DNA of 64,000 nucleotides from Larus michahellis. Its lineage: Eukaryota; Chordata; Aves; Charadriiformes; Laridae. Numbering within the stretch: position 1 is the stretch's first letter; each line of letters starts with the position of its first letter. Below, piece by piece: positions 50,837 to 63,870 of this stretch. The stretch lies in the NCBI RefSeq assembly GCF_964199755.1, contig NC_133913.1, forward strand, positions 5,992,201 through 6,056,200. The letters are read 5' to 3'. The notes under the pieces were generated by a model. The model saw only the letters and a list, made by a program, of their open reading frames with translations, had not been told where the DNA came from and did no database searches. The translations under genes and the position numbers were made by a program.

Positions 50837-53800
50837 AGTTTAAGCTGCCGGTTGGTGGAATATTATACATTTCTTAGGGTAACACATATGGGTACAAGGG
50901 TAGCTAGAGGTTAAGCATGTTCGAAATATAAATAAGTGACTAAAGTAAATGGGTGGTTCTGTCGCTTACAAAGAAGCTGTCGCAGCATCGGACTTGGGCA
51001 TTTGATGTGTTTGATCTCTGAATATTTTGGCAAGCGGTAATGCTTTGTGCGTCTGAACCAGGGTTTAGTAGCCCTGAGCTGGGGAGCGTGTGGTATCTTA
51101 CCAAATGGGTATCTAGTTTGGGAGCAGCTTCTAGAAAGAAGTTCTTGGTGTTTGGGAGATGAGTACTGTATATATATATATGATCATCTTGTGGAAAAGC
51201 CTGCAGGATCCGCGTGGTGTGGAAGAAAGGGAACTGACAGCTCACAGGCGGGAGTGTTTTGTGGACCTGAATCCGTATTGAGACCACTGCTCGTGCAGTC
51301 TCATGGTCATTTCTGTTGGTAGGAACAGTCTTTCTTGAGGGTATCATCCTGATCTTATGATTTTAAGGGTATGAATACCATTCCCTGGCCACGTTGTCTG
51401 CAGATAGCCTGGGCTGGCAATCCAAGAGCTCAGGTTTTGGTTTAAACACTTGGCTTTGATCTCAGAACTGCAGTCTTGAGTGTTTTCTCTAGTATAACTT
51501 GAGCTTCAGATTCAAACTCTTCGGAAAAAAAGAAAAAATATTGCCCTTTCACCTACCCTGTAATTTTTCGTTTTCAACATCCAACTAAATTACGCAGGGA
51601 AAGAGTTTTGCTGTACGTTACCAGCTCCTACGTAGCGAGGAACAAGCGCAGCAGCGCTGAGGCCAAAAGCGGGGCAGAACTTGGGTCGGTAAGTCGTGCT
51701 GGAGCTGCCAACGCTGTATGAGGCCAGTTTGTATAGGAGCTACTCAAAACCACGTGGGCTTGGTAGGGTTAAGCTATATCATAGAGAAATGTTTTGAAGT
51801 GTGTGTTACTAGAAAAGGAGATGGGTGAGATGAGAGAGGGAATGCTCTGGGGAGCTCGGGCAGAGTTAACTCCCGGGTTGTTTCTGAGCTCCAGTGTTAG
51901 CAGCTCTTCACTGGTGGGGTTATTCCTAATCCCCAAGCTGTGCGAAGGGAGAGTTGCTCACTTTGCAAGCTTCAGTCCCGGTACTGTGCTGGTATGACCA
52001 AGGTTTGGTGCAATGCTGTGTGGGTTTGACTGTGGTTTATTGCCCTGACGATCAAGTGTTTCATTGCAAAGACTGTCAAAGAGCACATCGCATCTCGCCG
52101 TGTGATCTGCTGACCGCTTTGTTTTCTCCGTTATTACATTTCACATCACCAGAGTGCAGGCATCGTCTGGGGCTTGCTTCTGTTTCTTGATAAGTCTGTA
52201 GGACAGATCTGATGAGCAGCTTGCTCAGGTTTGCTAAGCATCTGACGACTCTGTCCCAAGTTGCTACAGAAATGCCAAATTTGGGAGCTTGCTGTACCAG
52301 TCTCGGAGCTGGTACACCTCAGAAGGGACACTGAAAAGGGAAGCAGGCTGACATAGACCCCAAAACAGCTCTCAAAAAATTTCATGAGATAACAGAGACT
52401 CCACAGCCCAGCCTCCATTTTTGATGAAGCCTATTGTCACTGCAGGCATCTGCTCTCAGATCAACCTCGTCATGTCCTCATGCTGCAGCACAGGGTGCAC
52501 GGGCTGCCCCGATGGACACTGCTCTTCCAAAGTCAGGATCTCACGTGCTTTGGGGTGTCTGCCCTGGAAATGCTGCTTTCAGGAGGACTGTGGTTGCTGT
52601 AGGTGAAGTAAATGCTAGTTTTGGCCAGCACGAAACACGTAGCGATTTCATTTGAATTGTGTCACTGCGGGGGAGTGTTGCTAAAATTGTCACTGGCTTT
52701 CCATGTTAGCATTACCTAGAGGGCACGCTGAGGCTACTGGAGGTTCGCGTCTTATCTGTGAATTCCGGTTTATCTTTAAGCTGAATGCTCGGGTGGGTAT
52801 GTGTATGTTGATTTTCAAAAAGATACATATTTGACATCTTTATTTTTTTGACAGCACAAGAATCTTATTGTATCTCTACCTCTTACCCGTATTTTAGTGT
52901 TCTATTTATATCCTGCATAGGATCTGCGGTCTCATAATTCAACGAGGGGTTTTTTAGACTGGAGGGGATTGGTCTGGGGATCAGCAGAACCTTGTTAACA
53001 TGCCTGGGATTTGAAGGCACCATTCAGAAATTGTTTCCAAATTGACATTGACGCTGTGGTGTTTTCAAAACCATTTTCTGCTTTTTGCCACATGAGACTT
53101 GCCAGATGATGAAGAATTTACTTGAAAAAGCGCTGTGTTGTCCAGAAAGTTCCGGCCTTTTCACTCCCAAATATTCTATAATATAGATTAAAAAATAACA
53201 CTCTGTAGAGTTGTTTTCTTATTCTTTTTCAGCTGCACAGTGCTGTAAACACTCCTGAAAAACATAGGAATGAAGTTGGTGGTGATTGAACCCACTTCCT
53301 TTGCGAATGATGGAAGGGTGATAGCAATGAATTCTCTTGTCCCAGGAGGATCCCTGCATCCTTCCCCTCACATTGCTTAGGAGGATGGATGCTGGAATTG
53401 TCGGGAAGGCAGGTGGCGTCGGCATAATGCTCAACAGGATAACAGGATTTGTGGTGTGCTGGTACCTTGCCGGGACTGGGTCTGGCCACAACTTTCTCCT
53501 TTCTTGGAACGGTAAAGTCTTACTCATTTTTCAGGTTTTTTAAAAAAAAAAAAAAAAAAAAAAAGGAACCCCTGTGGTTCCTCAAAAATAATTATAAATC
53601 ATGCAATTTCTTACATTTAAATGTAAATGAGATTATTCATTCATCCTAATTCAAATCCTGTTTTAATTAGCCTGTGGACCCAATTTTGCTTTCATGCAGC
53701 ATGAAACCTCTTTTGATTATCAACAGAATTGCCATGCATTTATTCTTGAATTATTTTTCTGCTCAGCACACGTTTTTTTAAACTGCTTAAAAACAAAGCA

Positions 53801-54034
53801 AAACAAATAAATCATTAATAAATTAATCAAATTTCGTTAGCATGACATGGGAGGACATATTTTAAGGGAAAAAAAGTCTTCCTGTAAATATATTCCCCTT
53901 GATTACTGCCTTTTGGCAACAAAATCTTTCTCCTACATAGGCTGGTTAAGACAAACCTTGTCTGAGGAGGTGCTGATGAACTACTGAAATTCAGAGAGAC
54001 CTGAGAGCTTCAGCTCCCTGTTCCGCTCTGGAAC
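50837..54034 (+). other. GJC1: Putative GJC1 intron with a poly(A) tract, no gene seen
   Basis: AT-rich unique sequence. A 23-base A run at 53,542-53,564 is preceded by CAGGTTTTTT. I could not identify a retroposon body in front of it. A short TA repeat occurs at 51,170-51,181. Confidence 0.45.
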
Positions 54035-54838
54035 ATGGCCATGAGCAGGGACACCCCCAACCAGAGCAGGTTCTCCAAGCCCCATCCAACCTGGCCTTGA
54101 ACCCCTCCAGGGGTGGGGCAGCCACAGCTTCTCTGGGCAACCTGGGCCAGGGGCTCACCCCCCTCATGATAAAATCTGTCTTCCTAATGTCCAGTCCAAA
54201 CCTGCCCTCTGTCAGTTTAAAACCGGTGCCCCTTGTCCTGTCACTACAGGCCTTGGTAATAAGTCACCATTTTTCTTATAAGCCCCGTTTAAGTGCTGAA
54301 AGGCTGCAATAAGGTCTCCCCGGAGCCTTCTCTTCCCCAGGCTGAACCCCCCCAGCTCTCTCAGCCTGTCCTCCCAGCAGAGGGGCACCAGCCCTCCCAG
54401 CATCTCCGGGGCCTCCTCTGGCCTCGCTCCAACAGGTCCATCCATGTCTGTTTTATGCTGAGGACTCCAGAGAACCCCCTCCCTGGCCCCGCTGGCCACG
54501 CTGCTTTTGATGCAGCCCAGGGTTTGGTTGGCTTTCTGGGCTGCCAGCGCACATTGCCAGCTCACGTCCAGTTCTTCAACCTCCAGCATCTCCAAGTCCT
54601 CTGCAGGTCCCCATCCACCCACCTCCCAGTCTGTGCCGGTGTTGGGGATCACCCCAACCCAGGAGCAGGACCTTGCAGTTGGCCTTGTTGAACTTCATGA
54701 GTTTCATATGGGCCCACTCCTCCGGCCTCTCAGGATCCCTCTAGATGGCATCCTTTCCCTCCAGTGAGGGGCTGCACCCCTCAGCTTGGTGTCGTCCACA
54801 AACTTGCTGAGGGCACACTCAGTCCCACTGTCTGTAGC
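54035..54838 (-). mobile_element. CR1 LINE 3' part, minus orientation
   Basis: The reverse complement carries the module order of CR1: the end of the reverse-transcriptase frame (54,838-54,640, including M-K-F-N-K-A-N-C-K-V-L type wording), the GGCTGGTGCCCCTCTGCTGG module, and GGCTGCCCCACCCCTGGAGG near 54,100. The terminal repeat at the left end is eroded. It is of intermediate age. Confidence 0.9.
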
Positions 54839-57374
54839 TGATGGAATGATGTGAAATGAGTCCTGGTGTTGTACATTCTGCAGACATTTGGGATTTGACA
54901 GCCTGGAGTGAGGCTGTTCCTAAAACTTGGCTGTTGGAAACCACATCGCCTTCCAGGTGCCGTGCATCTCAGGGGTCTGAGGCATTGCTGGGAGCATTTC
55001 ACCAGAGTATCTGCACTTCCAGCTGCCTCTGTTCTTCCTGTCCCACTGACCCTCCCTGCCACACTTCAACTGTCTCATCCGAAGGCAGGATTTTAAGGTT
55101 GCTACAGTAAACTGCTCCTCCGAGGTGCGGTTCTTCCCTCCCTGACTGGCGAGAGGCCATCACAGTTAGATGCGAAAGCTGAAATGAGATTAAATTAATC
55201 CCATGTTTAAATTCACATTCAGACTCGCATAAGGGCTGGAGAGGGGAAGCTGCATACTTGAGGCTGTTCACTGTCTGTATGTGAACAATAGCTGTGTTAA
55301 AATAACTCCAGAGATTTCCTGCAGCGAATCTCTTAACCTGAAGCTGATGTCTTTTTTTCCCGTGTACCTGCTCCAAATTCTTCTTTATTCTTTCTGGATG
55401 TCAGTGCCTGCAAAACTTTTAATTCGCAGGAGCCAGCTTGCTGTCAGAGATAAGCGTCATGTTATTTGCATCGTATCTCCTGCCGGCTCTCAGGAGCCTC
55501 CTCCGCTGCAAGTGCTGGAATGAACTTATGACAAATACAAGGAATGAAAGTCTCTCTCAAATGCGCTTTCTGGCATGACTTAAACTAGCTGAAATTGCTG
55601 ACATTTTGCCTTTTTGAGATGTGTGTCAGTGTCCATAGACTTTTGTTTCAAACAATGGAAAATTATTGCGTTAAATGTTGCCAGAACAACAAACCCGGGA
55701 GACACTAAGTGTACGTTAGGTGAAGGTTACTGCAATATATCTGGGTCCTGCCAGTACATGTGTTGGAAAGGCAGAAACATGCATCCTCTAACCTTGGCTG
55801 ATCTCCTGAAACTGAAGAATACCACCGTTTCAAATGCCATACTTCTGCCTGGAACTTTTTGCTTTCGTATTATGTTTAATTTGGGTGGGCTGAACATTTC
55901 CAGCGAGAGCAAGATTTAATGATAGGTCATTTCGCTTCAATCAAGATGTTTGTTTCCTTAAAGACAAAGCAGTTCTTTGCCTGCTGGTGGATTCTCCCAT
56001 ATTTGTGTCACTAGCTCTGCTCTGGACTAAAACTAAATTTAGAATAAGTGACGCGCTTGTTGAAGAAAATCAGAGCTCTTCAGCAACTTCACATCTCCCT
56101 AGCCAGGACTCTCTAATTGACAGAAGTCTTGGTTATTAAGCACACATCTGATAACGCCTTCTTCCGTGTCTGAAGGCTGTGGGTAACCTAAATGTACACG
56201 TCTGTGCGGTCAGTGTCTATACGTAGGTTTGTCACGCTGTTCATTTATATAACCGGTGGAATCCAGGACGTGAATCCCATCTTTCTCCTGAAGCAAGCTC
56301 TGAAGCCGGCCAGATGCCTTGTGCCCTCCAGTGGCTGTCTCCCGCTCTCAGTGGGCACTGGACCATGGCCGGGGATGCCGAGGGCTGATCCACCCGCGTC
56401 TTCGTCTTTATGGCTGGCAAGATGCGATACGAGCGAACCACAGATGTGAGGCCAGCAGGTAGAAAACACACCGTGAAGAGGGCTGATAAATACATCAAAA
56501 GAATTTATTAGAAGTTGAGGCAGCAGCTGGTCTGAAAGTAAAGATCTGGTGTCACCTCTCTTAGTGAAACCAGCACCAATTTCAAACTCCTTTGTTGTTA
56601 ACCACTCGTAAATAAACATTGACTGTATCTGAGAATTTAAAGGCTAGGTCCTGCTTTTACTCCAGATTTACACTGGCAACAGTATTTAATTAATTTCAAA
56701 TTTACTTCGTAGTTTACTTTTAGAAAAGAGTTTGGCCCTAATGCTTTCAGTGAGTAAAAACTAACCCCTTCTTAAACTCATTTGGGTTTTGTCTCATTTT
56801 TAATTGACAAATCACATGTCCGTTAGCAACCTGTGTGTCCCATTACACCTCTGTGCTTGGTGGCTAGATTGGCGGTGCAGCTTGGTGTGAGTGTGGGTGT
56901 TGCGGCTCTTGTCTCGATAATCCCCAGTTCTGGATGTGGGGTTCACTTGCCTTTTCTGTTCAGGGTATTGGGGACTCTTCAGTACTCTGCACAGTACCCC
57001 CAGACTCGCTCCAACACCCGTTTTGACTCCTAATCGGAGTGAGTCCGTGGGAAATACCGAATGTACGGGTATCTGAAGCTCTATCTGTCGTCTCGCTAAT
57101 GCAGAGTGAGGGCTGCAGAGCTGTTCTTGGGTGCCGTTCTGAAAGGGGGGTTCAGAGGGTGAAGCCACCTGCTGCAGTAAGGTGCTGCACTGGGACTGGA
57201 ACCCTCTGGTCTTTTTTCCTGTTAAAAAGGTAGTTTCAGCCAATTCTGCCTACGTCATAATGGTAGCATGGTTGCGTAGAAAGAAGGTCTTGGATTGTAA
57301 GCCTTGGACTGATTGCATGCTCAATTGACAGCTGCTAGATTAAATGATTCACCGGTAATCCTTCATTTTCTTCC
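54839..57374 (+). other. GJC1: Putative GJC1 intron, no gene or clear repeat seen
   Basis: AT-rich sequence. The minus-strand ORFs at 56,245-56,619 and 56,812-57,243 have no recognised similarity and lack support. Confidence 0.45.
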
Positions 57375-58335
57375 CATGTTTCCCAGCTAAACAAATTGAA
57401 CTCTTTAAATCTCTCACTTTTAGGCATCTTCCCCGTTCTTCAGCTGGTTTCGAGACTAATAAATTCCCTCTCTGATGTTTAAGCAACTCCTGAAGGATGC
57501 AGACACAGGCATTGAGTGCTGTCTTGCTAACGAGGAGGTAAGATCCCCCTCCTTACTCCTGGTTGCATGTGACACGGGCAAGGATTGCACTGGTGAGCTC
57601 TGCTGTATCACTGGCTCTCGTTGAGATGCTCAGCCTTTAGGACCCGGGGTCCCTTCCCTGGTAACTGATGTCCAGAGTAACTGCCCTCCCCTTTAAAAAA
57701 AGCACTGCTGTTCTTTTTCTTAGCTGCATGTCTTTGCATTAAGCCTGGTTAAAGCGGTGGGTTTGTTTCAGTGGACTCAGCCTCTCGAGCAGTCTGTGTT
57801 TTTCTGCATCACTGCTACCTCTCATCTTTATTTGTCGGCCTGCAAACTTCTCTGCCATTTGCAGATTTTGTCAGCAGCCATTTTCTGGTCGAATCCGGGG
57901 AAAACACAGCCTCGCTGCCAGGCCTGTTCCCGATCTTTGCAGAACTTGCTGTAATTACACACAATTGCTCTCGGTTCTAATGTGGGAATCATTTGTCAAG
58001 ATCTTTGTTACTTTTAATCCACTTAATGTGGGCTTTTTTAATACTCTCTTGCACTATTTTTTTCTCACACTGTCATAAAGTAATAAATCAAATGTCCTAC
58101 ACAGCCCATCCGCATTGTGTCTGTGCTGTTGCCTTTTCAATGAAACATTGAATTTCAGCAGAAGGGGATTACATTTATATCCTTTAATTCTGTATTGATT
58201 GCATCCCCTCAAATTTCATTATTTTGCCTGTGAGCAGCTCCGTAGTTGTGTGTAAGAAGTTCAATAGTTGCAAATACTAGTTTTCTTCCAATCTCCTGGA
58301 ACTTCTCCAGGTTAAGAATAAATCACTTTTAAGAC
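57375..58335 (-). mobile_element. Ancient CR1/L3-like LINE relic
   Basis: Reverse-oriented phrases of an old CR1-like family are visible: CCAGCTAAACAAATTGAACTC with CTTTAAATCTCTCAC (57,386-57,420), GGGCTTTTTTAATACTCTCTTGCACTA (58,030-58,058), TCATAAAGTAATAAATCAAATG (58,073-58,094) and CCTTTAATTCTGTATTGATTGCATCCCC (58,180-58,208). The right part (57,780-58,335) is clearer than the left, and they may be two fragments. Confidence 0.6.
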
Positions 58336-59292
58336 CGGAGTGCCAGAGCCTTGTCCAAGTGTGGTTTTAGGGTCTTTGACCAAATATTGTTGTGATGCAA
58401 AAATTTCTGTTAATGTTTGAAAAACTGATGTTTGACATCGTCGGAGGACTGAAAGATGTCTTATTCCCTGTGCTGTAACAATGTCAAACAGTTCTTCCCG
58501 TGCTCAGTATTTTGCCAGTTTTATTTCTTAGAGCTCCAGCTGGGCCTGTAATGTCGCTAGGTTGCGTTCTTTTTAATACCTCACGGTGTTGCCAGCTGTG
58601 AGTTTCCACTGATGGGGTTTTTTACTGTTAGGATTGCAAATTTATATTGATTTCTATCTCGTATCTCTTCTAAAAGTTTTGACAGATAACTTTTTTAAAC
58701 TAGGTTTTCCCTTTACTTTTCCCCCACAAAAACACTACAAAATACATACTACAGTCTTTTCTGGCCCCGGAAGGGAGATTTTTGGCCTCCCTAAGGAACT
58801 GAACCCAAATCCATTCCTTAGGTCAAACCCTGTCTCTAGGCTTGACATGCAGGGTCACACTGCTCAGGCCACTCGGGTTGCCCAGCCTTTAAATCAAAGA
58901 TAACAGCAGTTGACTCCTCCTCGGTTTGGGCTGGGTGATTCATTTCTGCCTGAAGACAGCTGGCCTTGCCCCGTGGAGAGGGCCGTTTCTCTCCGTGGGC
59001 TGTGGTCGAGGCCGAGATGGCCAGCTCAGGCTCTAGCAGGGCCTGGCCGCCTTCGTGCAGTTCAGATAAATCTCACTCTCAATGGTGGGACGTAGCCAAG
59101 AGTGCCATAAAATTTCACGGGAGCTTAGCTTTCGATCCACTGTGTTTTGGAGACTTCAGCCTCGACTGTAAATGTTTTTATTAACATTTGAAATACGGAG
59201 CAGCCACGTCTTTCTCTTCTGCTGGGGAGTAGCTTTGGGAGCACGTTTTGTTTGTGAAATGGCAGTTAACTGCTGCTTTGTTTTTGTAGCAG

Positions 59293-59365
59293 ACTTCTCA
59301 AAAGCCTGCGGAGGAGACGTAGGATCTTCAAGCAAATTCTGGCAGCTGGAGTTTCCCGATAACAG
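59293..59365 (+). other. GJC1: Candidate GJC1 5' UTR exon 2
   Basis: The 73-nt segment is bounded by TTTTTGTAGCAG|ACTTC and GATAACAG|GTGATG, 133 nt upstream of the acceptor of the coding exon (59,497-59,498). It is purine-rich, with enhancer-like GGAGGAGACG. Mammalian GJC1 transcripts include short non-coding exons before the coding exon, which makes this plausible. There is no direct proof. Confidence 0.35.
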
Positions 59366-59517
59366 GTGATGCTACGGACGTGGTTGTGTGTCGGTTGTAA
59401 AATTCTGGAGTCTTCTGACTCTCTTGGTTGAACGTTTGTAACGTTGAGGCTCAAGCTGTTAAACTCATAAATATTTGGGGGTTTTGTTTGTTTTTTAGAT
59501 AAAATTATTTGACCACC

Positions 59518-60699
59518 ATGAGTTGGAGTTTTCTGACCCGTCTGTTAGAGGAGATCCACAATCACTCAACCTTTGTTGGCAAAATCTGGCTGACAGTGTT
59601 GATTGTGTTTCGGATTGTTCTAACTGCTGTGGGAGGAGAGTCCATTTATTACGATGAACAAAGCAAGTTTGTGTGCAACACGGAGCAGCCCGGCTGCGAG
59701 AATGTGTGTTACGATGCTTTCGCTCCTCTTTCGCATGTGAGGTTTTGGGTCTTTCAGATCATTCTTGTTGCCACTCCATCTGTGATGTATTTAGGCTATG
59801 CAATTCATAAAATCGCCCGGATGGTGGAACACAGCGAAGCCGACAGAAGAATCAGAAGCAAAAGTTTTTCCATGCGCTGGAAACAACACCGTGGCTTAGA
59901 GGAAACTGAGGAGGACCACGAGGAAGACCCTATGATGTACCCAGAAATAGAGCTGGAGAGCGAACGGGAGAATAAAGAGCAGCAGGCCCCTGCCAAAGCC
60001 AAGCATGATGGCAGGCGGCGAATCCGGGAGGATGGACTCATGAAAATTTATGTCCTGCAGCTTCTGGCGAGGACTACGTTTGAAATCGGCTTTCTCGTGG
60101 GTCAGTATTTTTTGTACGGCTTTGAGGTCAGCCCCATATTTGTGTGCAGCAGGAAGCCGTGCCCGCACAAAATAGATTGTTTCATTTCCAGGCCAACCGA
60201 AAAGACCATTTTCCTGCTAATAATGTACGGGGTGAGCTGCATGTGTTTACTTTTGAATGTCTGGGAGATGATCCATTTGGGATTTGGCACAATCCGGGAC
60301 ACGTTGAACAACAAGAGAAAAGAGCTGGAGGACTCCGGTACCTATAACTACCCCTTTACTTGGAATACGCCATCTGCTCCTCCTGGCTATAACATCGCCG
60401 TCAAGCCAGAGCAAATGCAATATACCGAACTGTCCAACGCCAAAATGGCCTACAAACAGAACAAAGCCAATATAGCTCAGGAACAGCAGTATGGAAGCAA
60501 TGAAGAAAACATTCCTGCCGACCTGGAAAATCTGCAGAGGGAAATTAAAGTGGCTCAGGAGCGCCTGGACCTCGCGATCCAGGCTTACAACAACCAAAAC
60601 AACCCCGGCAGTTCCAGAGAGAAGAAATCCAAAGCAGGCTCCAACAAAAGCAGTGCCAGTAGCAAGTCGGGAGATGGGAAGAACTCTGTCTGGATTTAA
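59518..60699 (+). CDS. GJC1: GJC1, connexin 45 (gap-junction gamma-1), complete
   Basis: A single uninterrupted coding exon of 393 residues. The ATG at 59,518 (ACCACCATGA) is the standard connexin start M-S-W-S-F-L. The open frame extends three codons upstream without another ATG. An acceptor at 59,497-59,498 places the exon start at 59,499. Connexins are four-pass membrane proteins; six make a hemichannel. Seen: TM1 about 22-40, extracellular loop 1 with C53, C60 and C64, TM2 about 77-99, an acidic cytoplasmic loop ([10 protein letters not shown]) at 128-137, TM3 about 178-200, loop 2 with C210, C215 and C221, TM4 about 230-250, and a Ser/Lys-rich C-tail ending S-V-W-I, a PDZ ligand of the kind used for ZO-1. 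The long cytoplasmic loop is typical of the gamma class. Cx45 couples early cardiac, vascular smooth-muscle and neuronal cells. No disruption is seen. Confidence 0.98.
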   Translation: MSWSFLTRLLEEIHNHSTFVGKIWLTVLIVFRIVLTAVGGESIYYDEQSKFVCNTEQPGCENVCYDAFAPLSHVRFWVFQIILVATPSVMYLGYAIHKIARMVEHSEADRRIRSKSFSMRWKQHRGLEETEEDHEEDPMMYPEIELESERENKEQQAPAKAKHDGRRRIREDGLMKIYVLQLLARTTFEIGFLVGQYFLYGFEVSPIFVCSRKPCPHKIDCFISRPTEKTIFLLIMYGVSCMCLLLNVWEMIHLGFGTIRDTLNNKRKELEDSGTYNYPFTWNTPSAPPGYNIAVKPEQMQYTELSNAKMAYKQNKANIAQEQQYGSNEENIPADLENLQREIKVAQERLDLAIQAYNNQNNPGSSREKKSKAGSNKSSASSKSGDGKNSVWI

Positions 60700-63600
60700 T
60701 GTTGGCTGAGTTTATATATTGTGTTTTTTCTCCTAGTTCATCATAACCAGCAACCCCTTGAATAATGGCTTCCATTAAGTAAATATTTGACTCTGCTTAT
60801 TTTCAGGGATACCGTTGGCTAGTGATTCAACCTCTCAGAAAGGGTTTATACGCATATTCTAGGATTATAGAACTTTATTCTTCTGTCTTCCAAGTCAGGA
60901 GACAAATAGCTATATTTAAATCATTCTCATTGAACGGTTTATGCTGTATGTACAGTATTATAGTACATTTATTATGCACAATTTTTTGTATTTGTACACT
61001 GGATCTCTGATGTTGTAGTTTTTTATATAAACGAGGAGAAAGCAATGGGTAGCTGTTAGCATTTTGCTAGTTTTATTACCGTGGTCTGCAGTTTCGTTGT
61101 CGTTCTTGTTTTAAACGTAAAACTTTCTATGCTGCCTTTCAAAAGTGCCTTGATGGTGCAGACAGCACCGAGGAGTCTCCGGTTACCCAGGCAGCCCACA
61201 GGTGCCGCTCACTGAGCAGCAGAGCAGTGAAAGCTTGGAAAACATCTGTTAATGGTGCTCTTGACTCTGTCTTTTACAAAAATGATGTGCTACTGACGAA
61301 ATGGAAGGGTCATACTATAGCTGTGACATGCTACAGGGTTTTTTTTTCCCCATGGAAAATTACTTCCAGGAGAAAGGGACGTGTGTGAGTGCGCTTGTCT
61401 TCAAAGAGGGCCAGCCGTAACGCAGAGGGGGCTCGGACCCCCCTGCAAGCTTCATGCAACAGGAGGGAGGAGAGACTGCAAACTCTTGCAAAACATCCCC
61501 CCCCCCCCCAGAAGCAAACAGAAATTACTGGATTCAGTAATTCCACATATTTATGTGCTCTCTATGGAAGTGGATGTTTTTGAGGTCTGTTGTTACATAA
61601 CGCCCCGCTCCCCAAGGGCATTAAGTTGTTACGATACCTTTTGGAGAAGATTTATGTCTTTTCCAAAGTAATCTGGGTAGATGGAGGCATGGTAATTTCG
61701 TTTCTCCGTGCATTACACTCGAGGAATAACCTTCCTCTCCCCTCAGCCAGGACACACGAGCTGTCTGTAAGAGTTTTTACAAAGCCCTTTCCGAATATCA
61801 ATGGTATTGCCTTATTCCAGACCCCTCTTCCTTCCATTATGTCTGCGGAATTTAGTTCAGCCAGAGCAATATGTATAATTTAGATTTCTGCTTGAGAGAC
61901 CAGTCAGATTTGGCATTCTGTGGTTTTGGCATTAAACTTGAATTTATAATTAGAAAAAGGAGAATGCGGTATTTACTGCCTTTGGCAGTGTCTTTTTGGC
62001 AAGGATGCACATTAACGTTTGAGGGATGCTGGTAAATGTGTATGCTTTTTGCTACTATTTATAATGTATTCAGGACCTTGCTCCACTCTTTTTTTTTTTT
62101 TTGTTAGGTTTTCATGCTTTTTAATATATTTTTGGGGCCTGTTTCAAGCGGGACTGTTCTGTTTCGAGGCTACCTCAGTCCTTAGTGCCCTCGTTACAGC
62201 TTGGTGAGGAGCAGGATGGAGAAGCGAGGCTCCGTGGAGGACACAGGTAAACCCTGCTCCATTCCTGTCCCCCAGAACATCGAAGCGTAGGCTTTACGTT
62301 AAATTTAAACTAAAGGGATATGAGCACACGCTTGCAATTATCCTCTACCCAAGCACTTGCTGAAAATAGGTATTTTGCTGAATTGTTTTCAGTCTGATTT
62401 CGCTCCGGGACACCAGGTAGTCCAGGCGTGGATCCCAGCTGTCTCTCAGCTCTGCTTTCGAGTGGCGTAAGCATGCCCAGAGCTGACACAACCCTCTGCG
62501 CGAGGTCAGGCGGGAGCTTCTCCGCTTCTCCAGCAGAGATATTTAGAAACAAACTTGGTTTTTGGCTTTTGTTTAGCGGTAACTCCTGGCCGCTGCTCCG
62601 GGAAAGGAGCAACCTCTGAATTTTATGCAGAAAAGTTTCAGGGTGATGTCTTTAAGTAAGTATAAGAAGTAAGTGACAGAGTAAGTACGTAGCAGTTTTT
62701 AAAAACTCGAGGGGACGCGTGGGCAGGGACAGCTCGCCGGTGAGCTGGGACACGCCGTGTGGGGTGAGAGGGAGGTTATTAATAGCGCTCCTCTAACGAA
62801 ACAGCAGTCTGAAGAGGCACACGCTGCCTGAAGATGGGCAGAGAGAGAGGCTTTGCCAGCAGAAAGCTGGGAGTGTGATGGAGAAGTTGAGTGGAAAACA
62901 TGTTGTCTGAAAGTACTAGGGAGAGACATTTGGAGCCTGGAGATAAACGGGATGCGTGGCTATAATCCACTCATTATCCCGCTCTGGGCTGGGTTGGGTT
63001 TTTCAGCTTCCCAAAAGGGTGGCGTTGCTCTTCACCCTTTGCGGCGGCTTCGCAACAGCCTTTCACCAGCCGAATGGCGAGAAGTGAAAATCCTTTCCCC
63101 TCGCTGCTCTCTGCGCAGTCTGCAGCGATTTCTTATTCATGGCTTGAAATAAAACCGGTTTTCATGACAGCTGCTTCGCCCCTCGTTTGTATTAGCCCTT
63201 TCCCAATTAACGATCTAAACTGTTACCCCCTTAAAGCTTCCGTCTCAGGTCAGTCCCGTGAGCTTTTGTCCGCACCGGTAAATGCTGCCCTTAGCGAGCA
63301 GAGTGTATAGAATATTCCAATCCCGGCACCCAGTTCATCCCGAAAATGCAAAGTAATGGAGCTGTTTCTATTACTATTTGTTTGTTTTGATTTTAATTGT
63401 GTATAAAGTGCACATTTTCTTTGAAACTGAGTGTTTGTTAATAGTAGGGGATGTCTGTTAAAGCTCTTAAATGTTCCTGTCTGTGACTGTATTCAGTTTC
63501 AAAGTATCGGGCTTGATTTTGCCTTTTGAAGAAATGATACATGCATTACTTTAAAATGCTCTTGTGCTTTGGCTTAATGTAGGCCATTCCGAAATAAACG

Positions 63601-63870
63601 TTCCGAAGAGACTTTTGGACAAAAAATGCTGAACGTAACTTGGGTTTGTCTTGTCATTCTCTGGTTTTGGATGCAGTTTGGGGGGAAAAAAAAATAATAA
63701 AAAAAAATTATTAAATCCATTGGATTACTCCAGTCTGAGTGAGATGGCAGCTTTTTTCCAGCAATAGAATAGCTCGGAATATGTGAGCGAGGGAAAGGCA
63801 TATTTTCATGGTTTGTCTTAGCGCCGCAACTTGGAATTTTGATATATTTGACCTTGTTGAGCGTAATAAA
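60700..63870 (+). other. GJC1: GJC1 3' UTR and candidate poly(A) signals
   Basis: This is AT-rich sequence after the TAA with no further coding. Canonical AATAAA hexamers occur at 63,148-63,153, 63,593-63,598, 63,696-63,701 (in an A-rich run) and 63,865-63,870. GJC1 transcripts have long 3' UTRs, so alternative ends are likely. There is a C run at 61,498-61,509 and a T run at 62,090-62,102. Confidence 0.55.

Noticed and set aside
53540-53564. Poly(A) run as the tail of a processed pseudogene
   Set aside because: No gene-like body or target-site duplication could be recognised upstream.
57250-57310. GGTAGCATGGTTGCGTAGAA resembling a mitochondrial 16S rRNA phrase (possible nuclear mitochondrial insert)
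   Set aside because: The similarity covers about 15 bases and does not extend on either side.
59509-59517. Three extra codons in front of the connexin 45 start
   Set aside because: They begin with TTG. The ATG at 59,518 has an ideal context and gives the conserved connexin N-terminus M-S-W-S-F-L.
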